Shown here in pieces: positions 8,513 through 16,456 of a stretch of 64,000 bases of DNA (position 1 is its first letter; each line of letters opens with the position of its first letter). The stretch spans positions 2,728,001-2,792,000 of the forward strand of contig NZ_CP022436.1 in NCBI RefSeq assembly GCF_002224285.1, read 5' to 3'. A program made the position numbers and the translations under genes. The notes beneath the pieces are model-generated. The model saw only the letters and a list, made by a program, of their open reading frames with translations. It had not been told where the DNA came from and did not search any database. This DNA is from Arthrobacter sp. YN. Lineage in GTDB: Bacteria; Actinomycetota; Actinomycetes; Actinomycetales; Micrococcaceae.

Positions 8513-9379
8513 TCAGTACCCTTGCGCATCCAGGATGGCGTCTTCCTCTTCTTCGGACGTAGCGCGCTTGTTCTTCCGGGGAGCCGGAGTACGCTTCTTC
8601 GGCGTGCCGCCGGCAGCGATGATGTGCTCGTCCTCTTCCTCTTCGGCGTCGATGGCCGCGTTGCGGGCCTGTTGCCGTGCTGCGTAGCCGAACCCGATAA
8701 ACATCAGGACACCAAAGGCAAACCATTGCAGGGAGTAGGAGAGGTGCGTCCCCTCCTCGGTTGCCGGCTTAGGGAAGGGTGTCGGCATCGGCTGTACTAC
8801 AGGATCTTCACTGGCCAGCTGGCCGTAGGCCCCAGTAGCGATGGGGTAGGGAAGCTCGCTGGCGAAACTTGCCAGGTCAATGGAGGCCAACTGCCCGTCC
8901 ACCGCTCCACGGTCCAGCTTGGGTTCAGCTGGCTTGAGGCGCGCTACCACCGTAACTTGGCCCGTTGGTGGGGCGGGTACAACATCGGGACGGCCGGGAG
9001 TGTTGTTGCCTATGGGCAGCCACCCACGGTCAATGACCACCGCTTCGCCGGTGGCCAGCCGGAAGGGAACCACGACGTCGTAACCTGGCTGGCCGTTCAG
9101 CGGGCGGTTTCGGACAACCCGCTGGCCCTCCAGGTCGTAGCTGCCGCGCAGCTGGACCTGGGTCCATTCCCGTTCAGGATCCAGGGTGTTGAACTGGTCC
9201 TTGATTTCCGCGTAGGGGATAGGCGTGGCCGAGTAGTTGCTCACCACGCGGTTGATTTCCGCCAACGTCTCGGCGCGGCGGTCCATCTGCCAGCGGCCCA
9301 GGAATACACACGCGGTGGCAAAAATGACAGCCAGGACAAAGTACCCCAGCCACTTGCTGGAGAAGAGGAAGCGGTACAT
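8513..9379 (-). CDS. SURF1 family cytochrome oxidase assembly protein
   Basis: The 288-residue protein has a membrane segment at about residues 10-30, the SURF1 signature LGRWQMDRR soon after, an extracytoplasmic domain, and a second membrane segment at about 210-232. SURF1 proteins assist haem insertion and assembly of aa3-type cytochrome c oxidase. The cytoplasmic C-terminal tail of roughly 55 residues is rich in acidic and basic residues and looks disordered. It is tightly packed with its neighbours, with no spacer on either side. Confidence 0.88.
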   Translation of the reverse strand: MYRFLFSSKWLGYFVLAVIFATACVFLGRWQMDRRAETLAEINRVVSNYSATPIPYAEIKDQFNTLDPEREWTQVQLRGSYDLEGQRVVRNRPLNGQPGYDVVVPFRLATGEAVVIDRGWLPIGNNTPGRPDVVPAPPTGQVTVVARLKPAEPKLDRGAVDGQLASIDLASFASELPYPIATGAYGQLASEDPVVQPMPTPFPKPATEEGTHLSYSLQWFAFGVLMFIGFGYAARQQARNAAIDAEEEEDEHIIAAGGTPKKRTPAPRKNKRATSEEEEDAILDAQGY

Positions 9380-9655
9380 TCAGCCGGCCTCGTTCACTGC
9401 AGCTTCGCCCGCCGTGAAGACGATCGTTTCTTTCCACAGTCCCCGGGTGGTCAGATACTCCTCCAACCACTCCCGGTGGTCTCCGCAGGAAAGCCATACC
9501 TTGCGCCGTTCCGGAGTGTGGATACGCGGGTTGTTCCACAGGAGTTGCCACTGGGCACCGGACCGGCACCCTTTCCGGGAGCACACCGCCGGAGCCGTGG
9601 CGCGTTCGGAGTCCTGGCCGGCCGCACCTGGGCCGCCAAGGTTAAAGATGTTCAT
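9380..9655 (-). CDS. Small conserved cysteine-containing protein
   Basis: This 91-residue protein has a core with C-S-R-K-G-C-R, N-N-P-R-I-H and W-L-S-C-G-D-H-R. Two cysteines, a later cysteine and histidines are spaced so that they could bind one metal ion, probably zinc. Proteins of this type are common downstream of SURF1 in actinobacteria, and some are labelled acetone carboxylase in databases, a name the sequence does not support. It overlaps DUF3099 by four bases and abuts surf1, suggesting a link to respiration or membrane assembly. Function unknown. Confidence 0.75.
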   Translation of the reverse strand: MNIFNLGGPGAAGQDSERATAPAVCSRKGCRSGAQWQLLWNNPRIHTPERRKVWLSCGDHREWLEEYLTTRGLWKETIVFTAGEAAVNEAG

Positions 9656-10149
9656 GAAGCCGCCCGTTCGTCGCCGGGGTGTCCGGCCTCGCTTGCAGGT
9701 CCCCTCGAAGGGCCGCCTGGATTGCTTGTTGGTTCGTCATCCACCAGCTCGCCCTGGAGCACCGTGGGTCCATCGGCAGTGGCTTCTTCCGGCTGGGAGG
9801 AGCGCTCGATTTCGGGGACAGCCACGTAGTCCAGCAATGACTCGCTGTGGTCTTCAGCTTTGTCATTGCCGTTGGCGATGACGACCGCGATCCATGGGAG
9901 GAAAACAGCGCCGGCGATCGCAATGATCTTGAACCATCCATCAACCACGAAAATCAGGACGATGCAGACCATGCGGATACCCATGGCCACCGCGTACTTG
10001 ATCATGCGCTCACGCATGTCCTCGGAGTGGGCAGCGGCGGCATCCGTGATGCTGTGGACTTCGGGGTCGCCGGAAAAAGCGTCCGGTTCCCCGGGCACTT
10101 GCTGCAGGGGACTGTTTTCTCGTGTCACAACTGAATCATCACGCTCCAA
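9652..10149 (-). CDS. DUF3099 family membrane protein
   Basis: The 165-residue protein has H-S-I-T-D-A before two closely spaced membrane helices (about residues 50-95), which is the DUF3099 pattern. The C-terminal half is acidic and polar and probably cytoplasmic. It heads the four-gene operon DUF3099 / small Cys protein / SURF1 / YbaK and overlaps the next gene by four bases. No biochemical function is known. The start could also be a few codons downstream. Confidence 0.8.
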   Translation of the reverse strand: MERDDSVVTRENSPLQQVPGEPDAFSGDPEVHSITDAAAAHSEDMRERMIKYAVAMGIRMVCIVLIFVVDGWFKIIAIAGAVFLPWIAVVIANGNDKAEDHSESLLDYVAVPEIERSSQPEEATADGPTVLQGELVDDEPTSNPGGPSRGPASEAGHPGDERAAS

Positions 10150-10302
10150 AGGCCTCTCCCAATTCTCTCACCAAGGCCCTAACCGCCCAAACCGCGCAGG
10201 TTGCTGGTTACCCACGGGTTGGGATGGGCGGCGGATAAGATCGTCACAGGAAAATCCCCTTTCAATGCGGCACGTCGATGCCGCGGAACCTGGAGCCACA
10301 GC

Positions 10303-11028
10303 ATGTCTGAAGCAGTCACAACCGGCCGCAGCGTCTTGATCACCGGCGGCAACCGCGGCATTGGCCTGGCCATTGCGGAATCGTTCCTCGCCAACGGCGA
10401 CAAGGTGGCGGTGACCTACCGAAGTGAAACAAAGCTGCCTGAAGGCATCCTGGGCGTTCAGGCCGACGTCACGGACGAGGCCTCCATTGACGCTGCGTTC
10501 AAGATCGTCGAAGAAGCCCATGGACCCGTTGAAGTACTGGTTGCCAATGCCGGCATCACCAAGGACACGCTCTTGCTCCGCATGAGCGAAGACGACTTCA
10601 CCTCGGTCCTCGACACCAACCTCACCGGCGCATTCCGTGTGATCAAGCGGGCGTCCAAGGGAATGATCCGGCTCCGGAAGGGCCGTGTAGTCCTCATCTC
10701 TTCCGTCTCCGGCCTCTATGGCGCACCCGGGCAGATCAACTATTCCGCGTCCAAGGCGGGCATGGTAGGCATTGCACGTTCCCTGACCCGCGAGCTCGGC
10801 AGCCGGGGCATCACGGCCAACGTGGTGGCGCCCGGCTTCATCAACACTGACATGACGGCCGAACTGCCCGAGGACACCCAGAAGGCCTATCTGGCCAACG
10901 TTCCGGCAGGTCGGTTTGCCGAAGCCTCCGAAGTGGCTGACGTGGTGCGCTGGGTTGCCAGCGACGAAGCTGCGTACATCTCAGGTGCCGTGATCCCGGT
11001 GGATGGTGGGCTGGGTATGGGCCACTAG
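10303..11028 (+). CDS. fabG: 3-oxoacyl-ACP reductase, FabG/MabA-like
   Basis: A 241-residue classical short-chain dehydrogenase with the cofactor motif TGGNRGIG (about residues 12-19), NAG in the core, catalytic serine in SSVSGLYG and YSASK. The C-terminal PVDGGLGMGH is typical of FabG/MabA proteins. It should reduce 3-ketoacyl-ACP with NADPH in type II fatty acid synthesis. The open frame begins at 10201, but ATG at 10303 has a GGAG seven bases upstream and matches the family N-terminus. Confidence 0.88.
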   Translation: MSEAVTTGRSVLITGGNRGIGLAIAESFLANGDKVAVTYRSETKLPEGILGVQADVTDEASIDAAFKIVEEAHGPVEVLVANAGITKDTLLLRMSEDDFTSVLDTNLTGAFRVIKRASKGMIRLRKGRVVLISSVSGLYGAPGQINYSASKAGMVGIARSLTRELGSRGITANVVAPGFINTDMTAELPEDTQKAYLANVPAGRFAEASEVADVVRWVASDEAAYISGAVIPVDGGLGMGH

Positions 11029-11137
11029 CCTGGGCCGCTGTTTTTTGTCCGGGGCCCACAAGCGATTTCGTCTATGCCGCTGGCATGATGGAAGGCGAGG
11101 CCACGGAATTTGGATGAAGTGAACAAAAGGAGCATGA

Positions 11138-11890
11138 ATGGGAACGCTGGATAACAAGACCGCCATCGTCACGGGATCTTCCCGCGGAATTGGCGCCGAA
11201 GTTGCCAAGATCCTCGCAGGCGAGGGTGCCGCCGTCGTCGTTAATTACCGGCAGAAGGCGCCCCGCGCCAACAAGGTAGTGGCTGGGATCCAGGAGGCAG
11301 GCGGCCGTGCGGCTGCTGTGGGCGCAGACCTCACCACGGATGAAGGCGTGCACGCCCTTGCCAGTAAAGCCATGGAGGAGTTCGGTTCCCTTGATGTCCT
11401 GGTGCTGAACGCGTCGGGCGGCATGGAATCGGGCATGGAAGAGGGCTACGCACTCAAGCTGAACCGCGATGCCCAGGTCAACATACTCAACGCAGCCGTT
11501 CCGCTCATGCCTGAGGGTTCGCGCGTCGTTTTCGTGACCAGCCACCAGGCGCATTTTGTGGAGACTGTTCCCACCATGCCCGAGTACGAGCCCGTCGCGA
11601 AGAGCAAGCGCGCCGGGGAGGACGCACTGCGTGAACTGATTCCCCACCTCGCGGACAAGGGCATCTCGCTGGTGGTGGTCTCCGGTGACATGATCGAGGG
11701 CACAGTAACCGCGACCCTGCTGGATCGGTCCAACCCAGGAGCCATCGAAGCGCGCCGTGCCGAGGCCGGCAAGCTTTACTCCGTGGAGGAGTTCGCTGCC
11801 GAGGTTGCCAAGATGGTCACCGCGGACGTCGAATCCGGACACACGGAATACGTTGGCGGAGCCGATTACTTCGGTAAGACTGGCGAGTAG
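11138..11890 (+). CDS. Short-chain dehydrogenase with atypical active-site spacing
   Basis: The 250-residue SDR has a classical TGSSRGIG cofactor loop (about 13-20), but the usual N-A-G reads N-A-S-G-G. After the presumed catalytic serine (VTSHQAHF) the tyrosine comes 15 residues later in EYEPVAKSK, giving Y-x4-K instead of Y-x3-K. Either the loop is rearranged or the lysine two residues on is used. An AAAAGGAG lies just upstream of the ATG. The substrate is unknown. A terminator hairpin follows. Confidence 0.8.
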   Translation: MGTLDNKTAIVTGSSRGIGAEVAKILAGEGAAVVVNYRQKAPRANKVVAGIQEAGGRAAAVGADLTTDEGVHALASKAMEEFGSLDVLVLNASGGMESGMEEGYALKLNRDAQVNILNAAVPLMPEGSRVVFVTSHQAHFVETVPTMPEYEPVAKSKRAGEDALRELIPHLADKGISLVVVSGDMIEGTVTATLLDRSNPGAIEARRAEAGKLYSVEEFAAEVAKMVTADVESGHTEYVGGADYFGKTGE

Positions 11891-11901
11891 CAAATAACAC
11901 C

Positions 11902-11940
11902 ACAGCTGTGGCCCGGGACCCTGTTCCGGGCCACAGCTGT
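11902..11940. terminator. Terminator hairpin after the SDR gene
   Basis: Arms at 11902-11916 and 11926-11940 pair perfectly over 15 bp around a 9-base loop. Only a weak T-run follows, so termination may be partial. Confidence 0.7.
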
Positions 11941-11986
11941 TTAACGCCACAGTGACGGAACAGTCATCCACGCTTTGAAGTATCAG

Positions 11987-12022
11987 TTTGATAAATTATC
12001 CAGATTCTCGCGTCACGAAATG
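11987..12022 (+). promoter_or_regulatory. 36-bp motif, copy 1, upstream of the orphan ABC ATPase
   Basis: The segment consists of TTTGATAAAT, 11 bases, then TCGCGTCACGAAATG. The same two blocks with exactly the same 11-base spacing recur at 14481-14516, upstream of the Roadblock gene. The surrounding region is unusually AT-rich for this genome. This copy ends 103 bases before the earliest ATPase start. It is probably a regulator or sigma-factor site. An alternative is a direct repeat bounding the 2.5-kb segment. Confidence 0.55.
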
Positions 12023-12125
12023 GAGATAATTGTTTCGCAAAATTGGCTTTGCATTATGAGAATCCTTCTGGTTGACTCTCCAAGGCAGCCTCGCACGTAG
12101 TTGTCAGCACGTTGCATAAACCACA

Positions 12126-13661
12126 ATGGGAGGGTTTATGCATGCCTTAGGAGCTTCTTTGGACCTGTTATTACATGCTGATGATATTCACGCATCGTAC
12201 GATCAACGGCGCATCCTCAAAGGTGTTGAGCTTTCGTTGCATCGCGGCGAGATCCTGGGGTTGATTGGGACCAACGGCGCCGGCAAGAGCACCCTGATGG
12301 GCGTCCTGGCCGGATCCGTCAAGCACGACCTTGGACGGATCACCCTGGCCGGTGAAAAGTACATGCCGGATTCCATGGCTGAAGCGCAGGCTTGCGGAGT
12401 GGGGCTTATTCCCCAGAACTTCCACCTGGACCCGGAACTGACCATCACCGAGGCCATCTTCCGCGGGACCTTCCAGTCGGGCCGGTCACACGCGGAACTC
12501 CGCGATCAAGCGGGCAAGCTGATCCGGGACATTGGCATCACCATGGACCCTGACGCGAAGGTCGGAACGCTGATTCGAGCCGAGCAGGCCTTGGTGGAGG
12601 TCCTCCGAATGGTGGCTGAGGAAGCCCAACTGGTGATCATGGACGAAGTGGCAGCGTCACTTCCGGACCACGATGTCGCAGTTTTGCATCAGGTGCTGAG
12701 AATGCTGACACGTCAGGGTCGGGCCATCATCTACATCACCCACCGCCTTGATGAGGTCCGTTCCATAGCCCACAACATCGCGGTCATGCGCGACGGCAAG
12801 GTGCACAAGGTCGTGGAGGCCAGCAAGACCGACGTCGACGAACTTGCCTTCCTCCTGCTGCAGCAGGAACTGGAGCGGATTTCCCGGCCTGCCGGCCCGG
12901 CGGCCGGGGGAGAGGCCCTGCGGATCTCCAACCTCAACGTGGAGGAAAAAGTCCGTGATGTTAGCTTTGGTGTGGCCAAAGGCGAAATCTTCGGCCTGGT
13001 GGGAACCCACAGATCGGGCGTCTATCAACTGATATCAGCGCTGGCGGGTTTCCGCCCCTGCACCTCGGGAAAGATCTACGTGAACGGAACCCACGTCCAA
13101 ATCCGTGGGCCCCAGGATGCACAGCGGTTGAAGATCGGTTACTCGCCGGATGCGGCCGATACCTTTGGGCCGGGGACCAGCATCGCGGAAGGGCTTCACC
13201 AGGGCGCCGGGGCGGGCGCTGAAAGCCTGCGGGATGAGATCACCCACCTCAGGGGTGTGGCTGACGTAGTGCACCGCATGCGCATCAACACCACCAACAT
13301 CCAGGGCGCGCTCTCCACTCTTTCCGGCGGCGACCGCCAGAAGGTGGAACTGGCCCGATGGATCTCCACCGACTGTGATGTCCTGATCCTCAGTCATCCC
13401 AGTCGCGGGATTGACATTGGGGCCAAAGAGATTGTGTACAAGATGCTGACGCAGCTCAGCAAGACCGGCGTCGCCATCATTCTCCTGTCCTCAGACCTCT
13501 CGGAGATGGTCAACTGGTGCCACCGGATTGGTGTCATGCGGGACGGGGAACTTGTCAGCATTGAGGCCAATGCCAATACCAATGAGGATGTTCTGGTGCA
13601 CCATATGCTGGGCGTTAAGTTCGAATCGGGCGGAAGCGAAGCCCGGCGCGCGAAAGTCTGA
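12126..13661 (+). CDS. Orphan two-domain sugar-type ABC transporter ATPase
   Basis: The protein of up to 511 residues has tandem ABC domains in the RbsA/XylG arrangement. Domain 1 has GTNGAGKS and a Walker B reading VIMDEVAAS (family usually DEPTA). Domain 2 has a diverged P-loop GTHRSGVY and an intact LSGGDRQKVELAR, but Walker B reads LILSHPSRGID where relatives have LDEPTRGID, so the catalytic Asp-Glu pair is replaced by Ser-His. No permease or binding protein is adjacent, so it may serve a distant system or a non-transport role. A TTG at 12159 with AGGAG five bases upstream is a better-placed start than the ATGs at 12126 or 12138. Confidence 0.82.
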   Translation: MGGFMHALGASLDLLLHADDIHASYDQRRILKGVELSLHRGEILGLIGTNGAGKSTLMGVLAGSVKHDLGRITLAGEKYMPDSMAEAQACGVGLIPQNFHLDPELTITEAIFRGTFQSGRSHAELRDQAGKLIRDIGITMDPDAKVGTLIRAEQALVEVLRMVAEEAQLVIMDEVAASLPDHDVAVLHQVLRMLTRQGRAIIYITHRLDEVRSIAHNIAVMRDGKVHKVVEASKTDVDELAFLLLQQELERISRPAGPAAGGEALRISNLNVEEKVRDVSFGVAKGEIFGLVGTHRSGVYQLISALAGFRPCTSGKIYVNGTHVQIRGPQDAQRLKIGYSPDAADTFGPGTSIAEGLHQGAGAGAESLRDEITHLRGVADVVHRMRINTTNIQGALSTLSGGDRQKVELARWISTDCDVLILSHPSRGIDIGAKEIVYKMLTQLSKTGVAIILLSSDLSEMVNWCHRIGVMRDGELVSIEANANTNEDVLVHHMLGVKFESGGSEARRAKV

Positions 13662-13683
13662 CGCTTCCTGCATCACCGACGAA

Positions 13684-13718
13684 TGAGGGGCGGCTGCGAT
13701 ACTCGCAGCCGCCCCTCA
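13684..13718. terminator. Bidirectional terminator hairpin, 16-bp stem
   Basis: Arms 13684-13699 and 13703-13718 are perfect reverse complements around TAC. The hairpin lies between the convergent ABC ATPase and Roadblock genes. T-runs are short on both sides. Confidence 0.8.
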
Positions 13719-13733
13719 CGATTAAGACCGGGA

Positions 13734-14354
13734 TCAGATGGCGATGGCCTTGGCGATGTTATTGAGCTTGTGCCGTGCCAGCGCCAGGTTGGCATAGGTC
13801 CGGTCCAGCACGAGGTAGACAAAGAGCCCCTTTGACCCCGCCGAGTTCAGGACGTTGATGAGGTGGTACTGCGAATCCAGAGTGATGAGGACGTCTTCAA
13901 TGGAGCTGTCCAGTCCAAGGTCGGCCATGGTTCGGAGCTTGGAGCTGACAACATTGGAGTTTCCAGCAGCAGCGACTCCCAGATCGAAGCCTGGGTTGCC
14001 GCCCTGCGCCAGCGCCATTCCGCTGGTGTAGTCAACAATGGCTGCACCCGTGGCGCCTTCGATGGAGAGCAGTTGCTTCGTAGCTTCGTCTAGTGTGCTC
14101 ATGATCAGTTCTTCCTGTTCTGTGGTTTCATCACTGGCAGCCATGAAATAGACGGACGGAACTTCCAGGTAGGCGGGCACACCAGGGCCGGAATCCCATT
14201 GGTTGGGAACCATTCCCGTTGCCACCGCGTCAGGGTGCCGCTCGCGAATGATCTCGTGGAGAGGTGTTGGAAGGGGTTCAAATCCTTCGCTGCGTTTCCA
14301 CCATTTCCACGTACGCTCCGAACGGTTCACTAACTGACCCTGCACTTCCGTCAT
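13734..14354 (-). CDS. Roadblock/LC7 domain protein, possibly with an N-terminal extension
   Basis: The C-terminal 122 residues (from Met at 14102) form a Roadblock/LC7 domain: I-E-G-A-T-G-A-A-I-V-D-Y near the start, a long helix, and a strand ending in V-Y-L-V-L-D. Such domains regulate small GTPases or act as dimerising scaffolds. The open frame extends 84 codons upstream with coding-like composition. However, AGGAAG eight bases before 14102 favours the short form, whereas no ribosome site precedes 14354. No Ras-like GTPase is nearby. It converges on the orphan ABC ATPase and shares an upstream 36-bp motif with it. Confidence 0.75.
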   Translation of the reverse strand: MTEVQGQLVNRSERTWKWWKRSEGFEPLPTPLHEIIRERHPDAVATGMVPNQWDSGPGVPAYLEVPSVYFMAASDETTEQEELIMSTLDEATKQLLSIEGATGAAIVDYTSGMALAQGGNPGFDLGVAAAGNSNVVSSKLRTMADLGLDSSIEDVLITLDSQYHLINVLNSAGSKGLFVYLVLDRTYANLALARHKLNNIAKAIAI

Positions 14355-14480
14355 TCAGACTGCCGCATGTTCTACGGATTTCTTCGTCGAGTTTTTCACT
14401 CTACACATCAATTACGGGCAAACGGAAAGAGCATCAACTTCCCGGGAAATCCACCGCAAAGAATGCGCCATTAATGACGA

Positions 14481-14516
14481 TTTGATAAATAGTCAGAATA
14501 ATCGCGTCACGAAATG
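14481..14516 (+). promoter_or_regulatory. 36-bp motif, copy 2, upstream of the Roadblock gene
   Basis: It consists of TTTGATAAAT, 11 bases and TCGCGTCACGAAATG, matching copy 1 in both blocks and in spacing. It lies in an otherwise gene-free stretch (14355-14647), 127 bases upstream of the longest Roadblock start and in reverse orientation relative to that gene. Apart from this motif nothing else in the stretch was recognised. Confidence 0.55.
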
Positions 14517-14647
14517 CGCATTGCTGTTTCACTCCCCAGACAGCAGGTCAGTGCAGATTCTGCATCAGATATTTTTGGGCGTGCCAAAGCGACCCGCAGC
14601 AATGCGCGGGCTGGCCGCGGGTCACAGCGGCGTGGGCAAAGCAGGAG

Positions 14648-15541
14648 TCAGACGTTGGCGATGTGCCGGACGGCGTCAAGGTAGGGCATGTTGATGGCAG
14701 CGTCCGCTGCCGCACGAACAGCCGGCTTGGCATTGAACGCAATACCAATTCCTGCCGCACTAAGCATGTCCAGGTCATTGGCGCCGTCGCCCACGGCGAT
14801 GGTGTGCTCAAGGCTGATGCTCTCCGCGGCCGCCCACTCACGCAAATACTTCTCTTTGGCCGCCCGGTCGATGACAGCGCCGAGCACCTTGCCGGTCAAC
14901 ACGCCGTCGACGATTTCGAGCTCATTGGCGATCCAATGGTCCAGCCCAAGTTCCATGGCAATGGGACGGAGGATCTGGTTGAAGCCGCCGGACACCACCG
15001 CCACAACATGGCCCGCTTCCTTAAAGGCCGCCACGAGTTCTGCAGCACCAAGACTGAGGCGCACCTCTTTGCGGACGGACTCGACGACGTCCACGGGCAG
15101 CCCGGCAAGCACGGCAACCCGGGCATGGAGACTCTGGGCGAAGTCCAACTCGCCACGCATCGCTGCCTCGGTCACAGCGGCAACTTCCTCGCGCTTGCCT
15201 GCGTGGGCTGCCAGCAATTCAATGACTTCCTGCTGGATCAGCGTGGAATCGACATCCATGATGAGGAGCTTCCGGGGGGCCTGGCGCAGGCCTTCGGGAA
15301 CAATGGCGGTATCAAAACCGGTACTGGCTGCCGCAGCAACGTGTCGCCGAACGGTGGCAAGATCCGCCAACGATTCCGTACCAGCAGCAAGACCGGACGT
15401 CATGACACTGAAGCGCTGGTCGCCACCCTGTGATTCCGATGACACTTCGACGCCGGCGTCAGCAAGTGCCTTCCGAAGGCCAACGAGGGATTCGGGGGAC
15501 AGATGCACGCCATAGCTGACCGCAGTCAAGTTCGAAGTCAT
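14648..15541 (-). CDS. serB: Phosphoserine phosphatase SerB
   Basis: A 297-residue HAD-family enzyme with the nucleophile motif DVDSTL, a downstream VVSGGF and the metal motif VGDGANDLDML. The N-terminal 90 residues are ACT-like, as in many SerB proteins. It catalyses the last step of L-serine synthesis, hydrolysing O-phosphoserine. It is divergent from the following ABC gene and not obviously in an operon. Confidence 0.9.
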   Translation of the reverse strand: MTSNLTAVSYGVHLSPESLVGLRKALADAGVEVSSESQGGDQRFSVMTSGLAAGTESLADLATVRRHVAAAASTGFDTAIVPEGLRQAPRKLLIMDVDSTLIQQEVIELLAAHAGKREEVAAVTEAAMRGELDFAQSLHARVAVLAGLPVDVVESVRKEVRLSLGAAELVAAFKEAGHVVAVVSGGFNQILRPIAMELGLDHWIANELEIVDGVLTGKVLGAVIDRAAKEKYLREWAAAESISLEHTIAVGDGANDLDMLSAAGIGIAFNAKPAVRAAADAAINMPYLDAVRHIANV

Positions 15542-15652
15542 GGCCTCAATCCTACTGAGCGGTGCCTATCCGCCCGAATTCGTTTCGACTGGCAAACACT
15601 GCCACGTGACCGGTTATCAGTCATATGGATTTTTGTCCTAGTGTCTACTGCT

Positions 15653-16438
15653 ATGAGTGATGTTCTGGAATTGGCTTCCGTCAGCGTTGTCCGAGGCAAG
15701 AAAACCCTGCTGGACAAGGTTGACTGGGAGGTCAACGAAGGGGAGCGCTGGGTCATCCTGGGACCGAACGGCGCCGGCAAGACCACCCTTCTCCAAATTG
15801 CCGCAGCCCGGCTCCACCCCAGCAGCGGAACGGCCGGGATCCTGGATGAGGTCCTGGGCCGCGTTGACGTCTTTGAACTCCGCCCCCGGATCGGACTTTC
15901 CTCGGCTGCGCTTGCTACCCAGATTCCGGAGCACGAGAACGTCCTGAACGTGGTGGTCACCGCCGCCTACGGTGTTACGGGACGGTGGCGTGAAGGCTAC
16001 GAGCGAGACGACGAACGACGCGCCTTTGGCCTGCTGAACGACTGGGGGATGGGCCCGCTGCTCAACCGGACCTTCGCCACGTTGTCCGAAGGGGAGCGCA
16101 AGCGTGTGCAGATTGCCCGCGCCCTCATGACGGACCCCGAACTGTTGCTCCTGGATGAACCGGCTGCGGGCTTGGATCTCGGCGGCCGGGAGGAACTGGT
16201 CCACAAGCTCGGCGAGCTCGCCAGCGATGAAGCGGCTCCTGCGATGGTCTTGGTCACCCACCACCTGGAGGAAGTACCGCCGGGATTCACCCATGCCATG
16301 CTGCTCCGCGAAGGCGGCGTGGTTGCCGCAGGACCCATCAAGGACGTCCTGACCGACGTACACCTCAGCAACACCTTCGGCCTGCCGCTGGACGTTTCAG
16401 AAAACGCCGGGCGCTACACCGCCACGGCCCGCCGCTAG
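15653..16438 (+). CDS. ABC transporter ATP-binding protein, MolC/FecE-like
   Basis: A 261-residue single ABC domain with Walker A GPNGAGKTT, signature LSEGERKRVQIARAL (Glu instead of the first Gly), Walker B LLLLDEPAAGLD and the switch histidine in VTHHLEE. No permease partner is adjacent. Downstream is a TSUP family permease, which does not use ATP, so a direct partnership is unlikely. The open frame begins at 15503, but the start at 15653 avoids overlap with serB and matches family proteins. The substrate is unknown. Confidence 0.82.
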   Translation: MSDVLELASVSVVRGKKTLLDKVDWEVNEGERWVILGPNGAGKTTLLQIAAARLHPSSGTAGILDEVLGRVDVFELRPRIGLSSAALATQIPEHENVLNVVVTAAYGVTGRWREGYERDDERRAFGLLNDWGMGPLLNRTFATLSEGERKRVQIARALMTDPELLLLDEPAAGLDLGGREELVHKLGELASDEAAPAMVLVTHHLEEVPPGFTHAMLLREGGVVAAGPIKDVLTDVHLSNTFGLPLDVSENAGRYTATARR

Positions 16439-16456
16439 ACCGGCTGATACTCAACA

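Noticed and set aside
8522..9829. A 435-codon open frame opposite surf1 and its neighbours
   Set aside because: It has no recognisable domain and runs antisense to a tight operon of known families.
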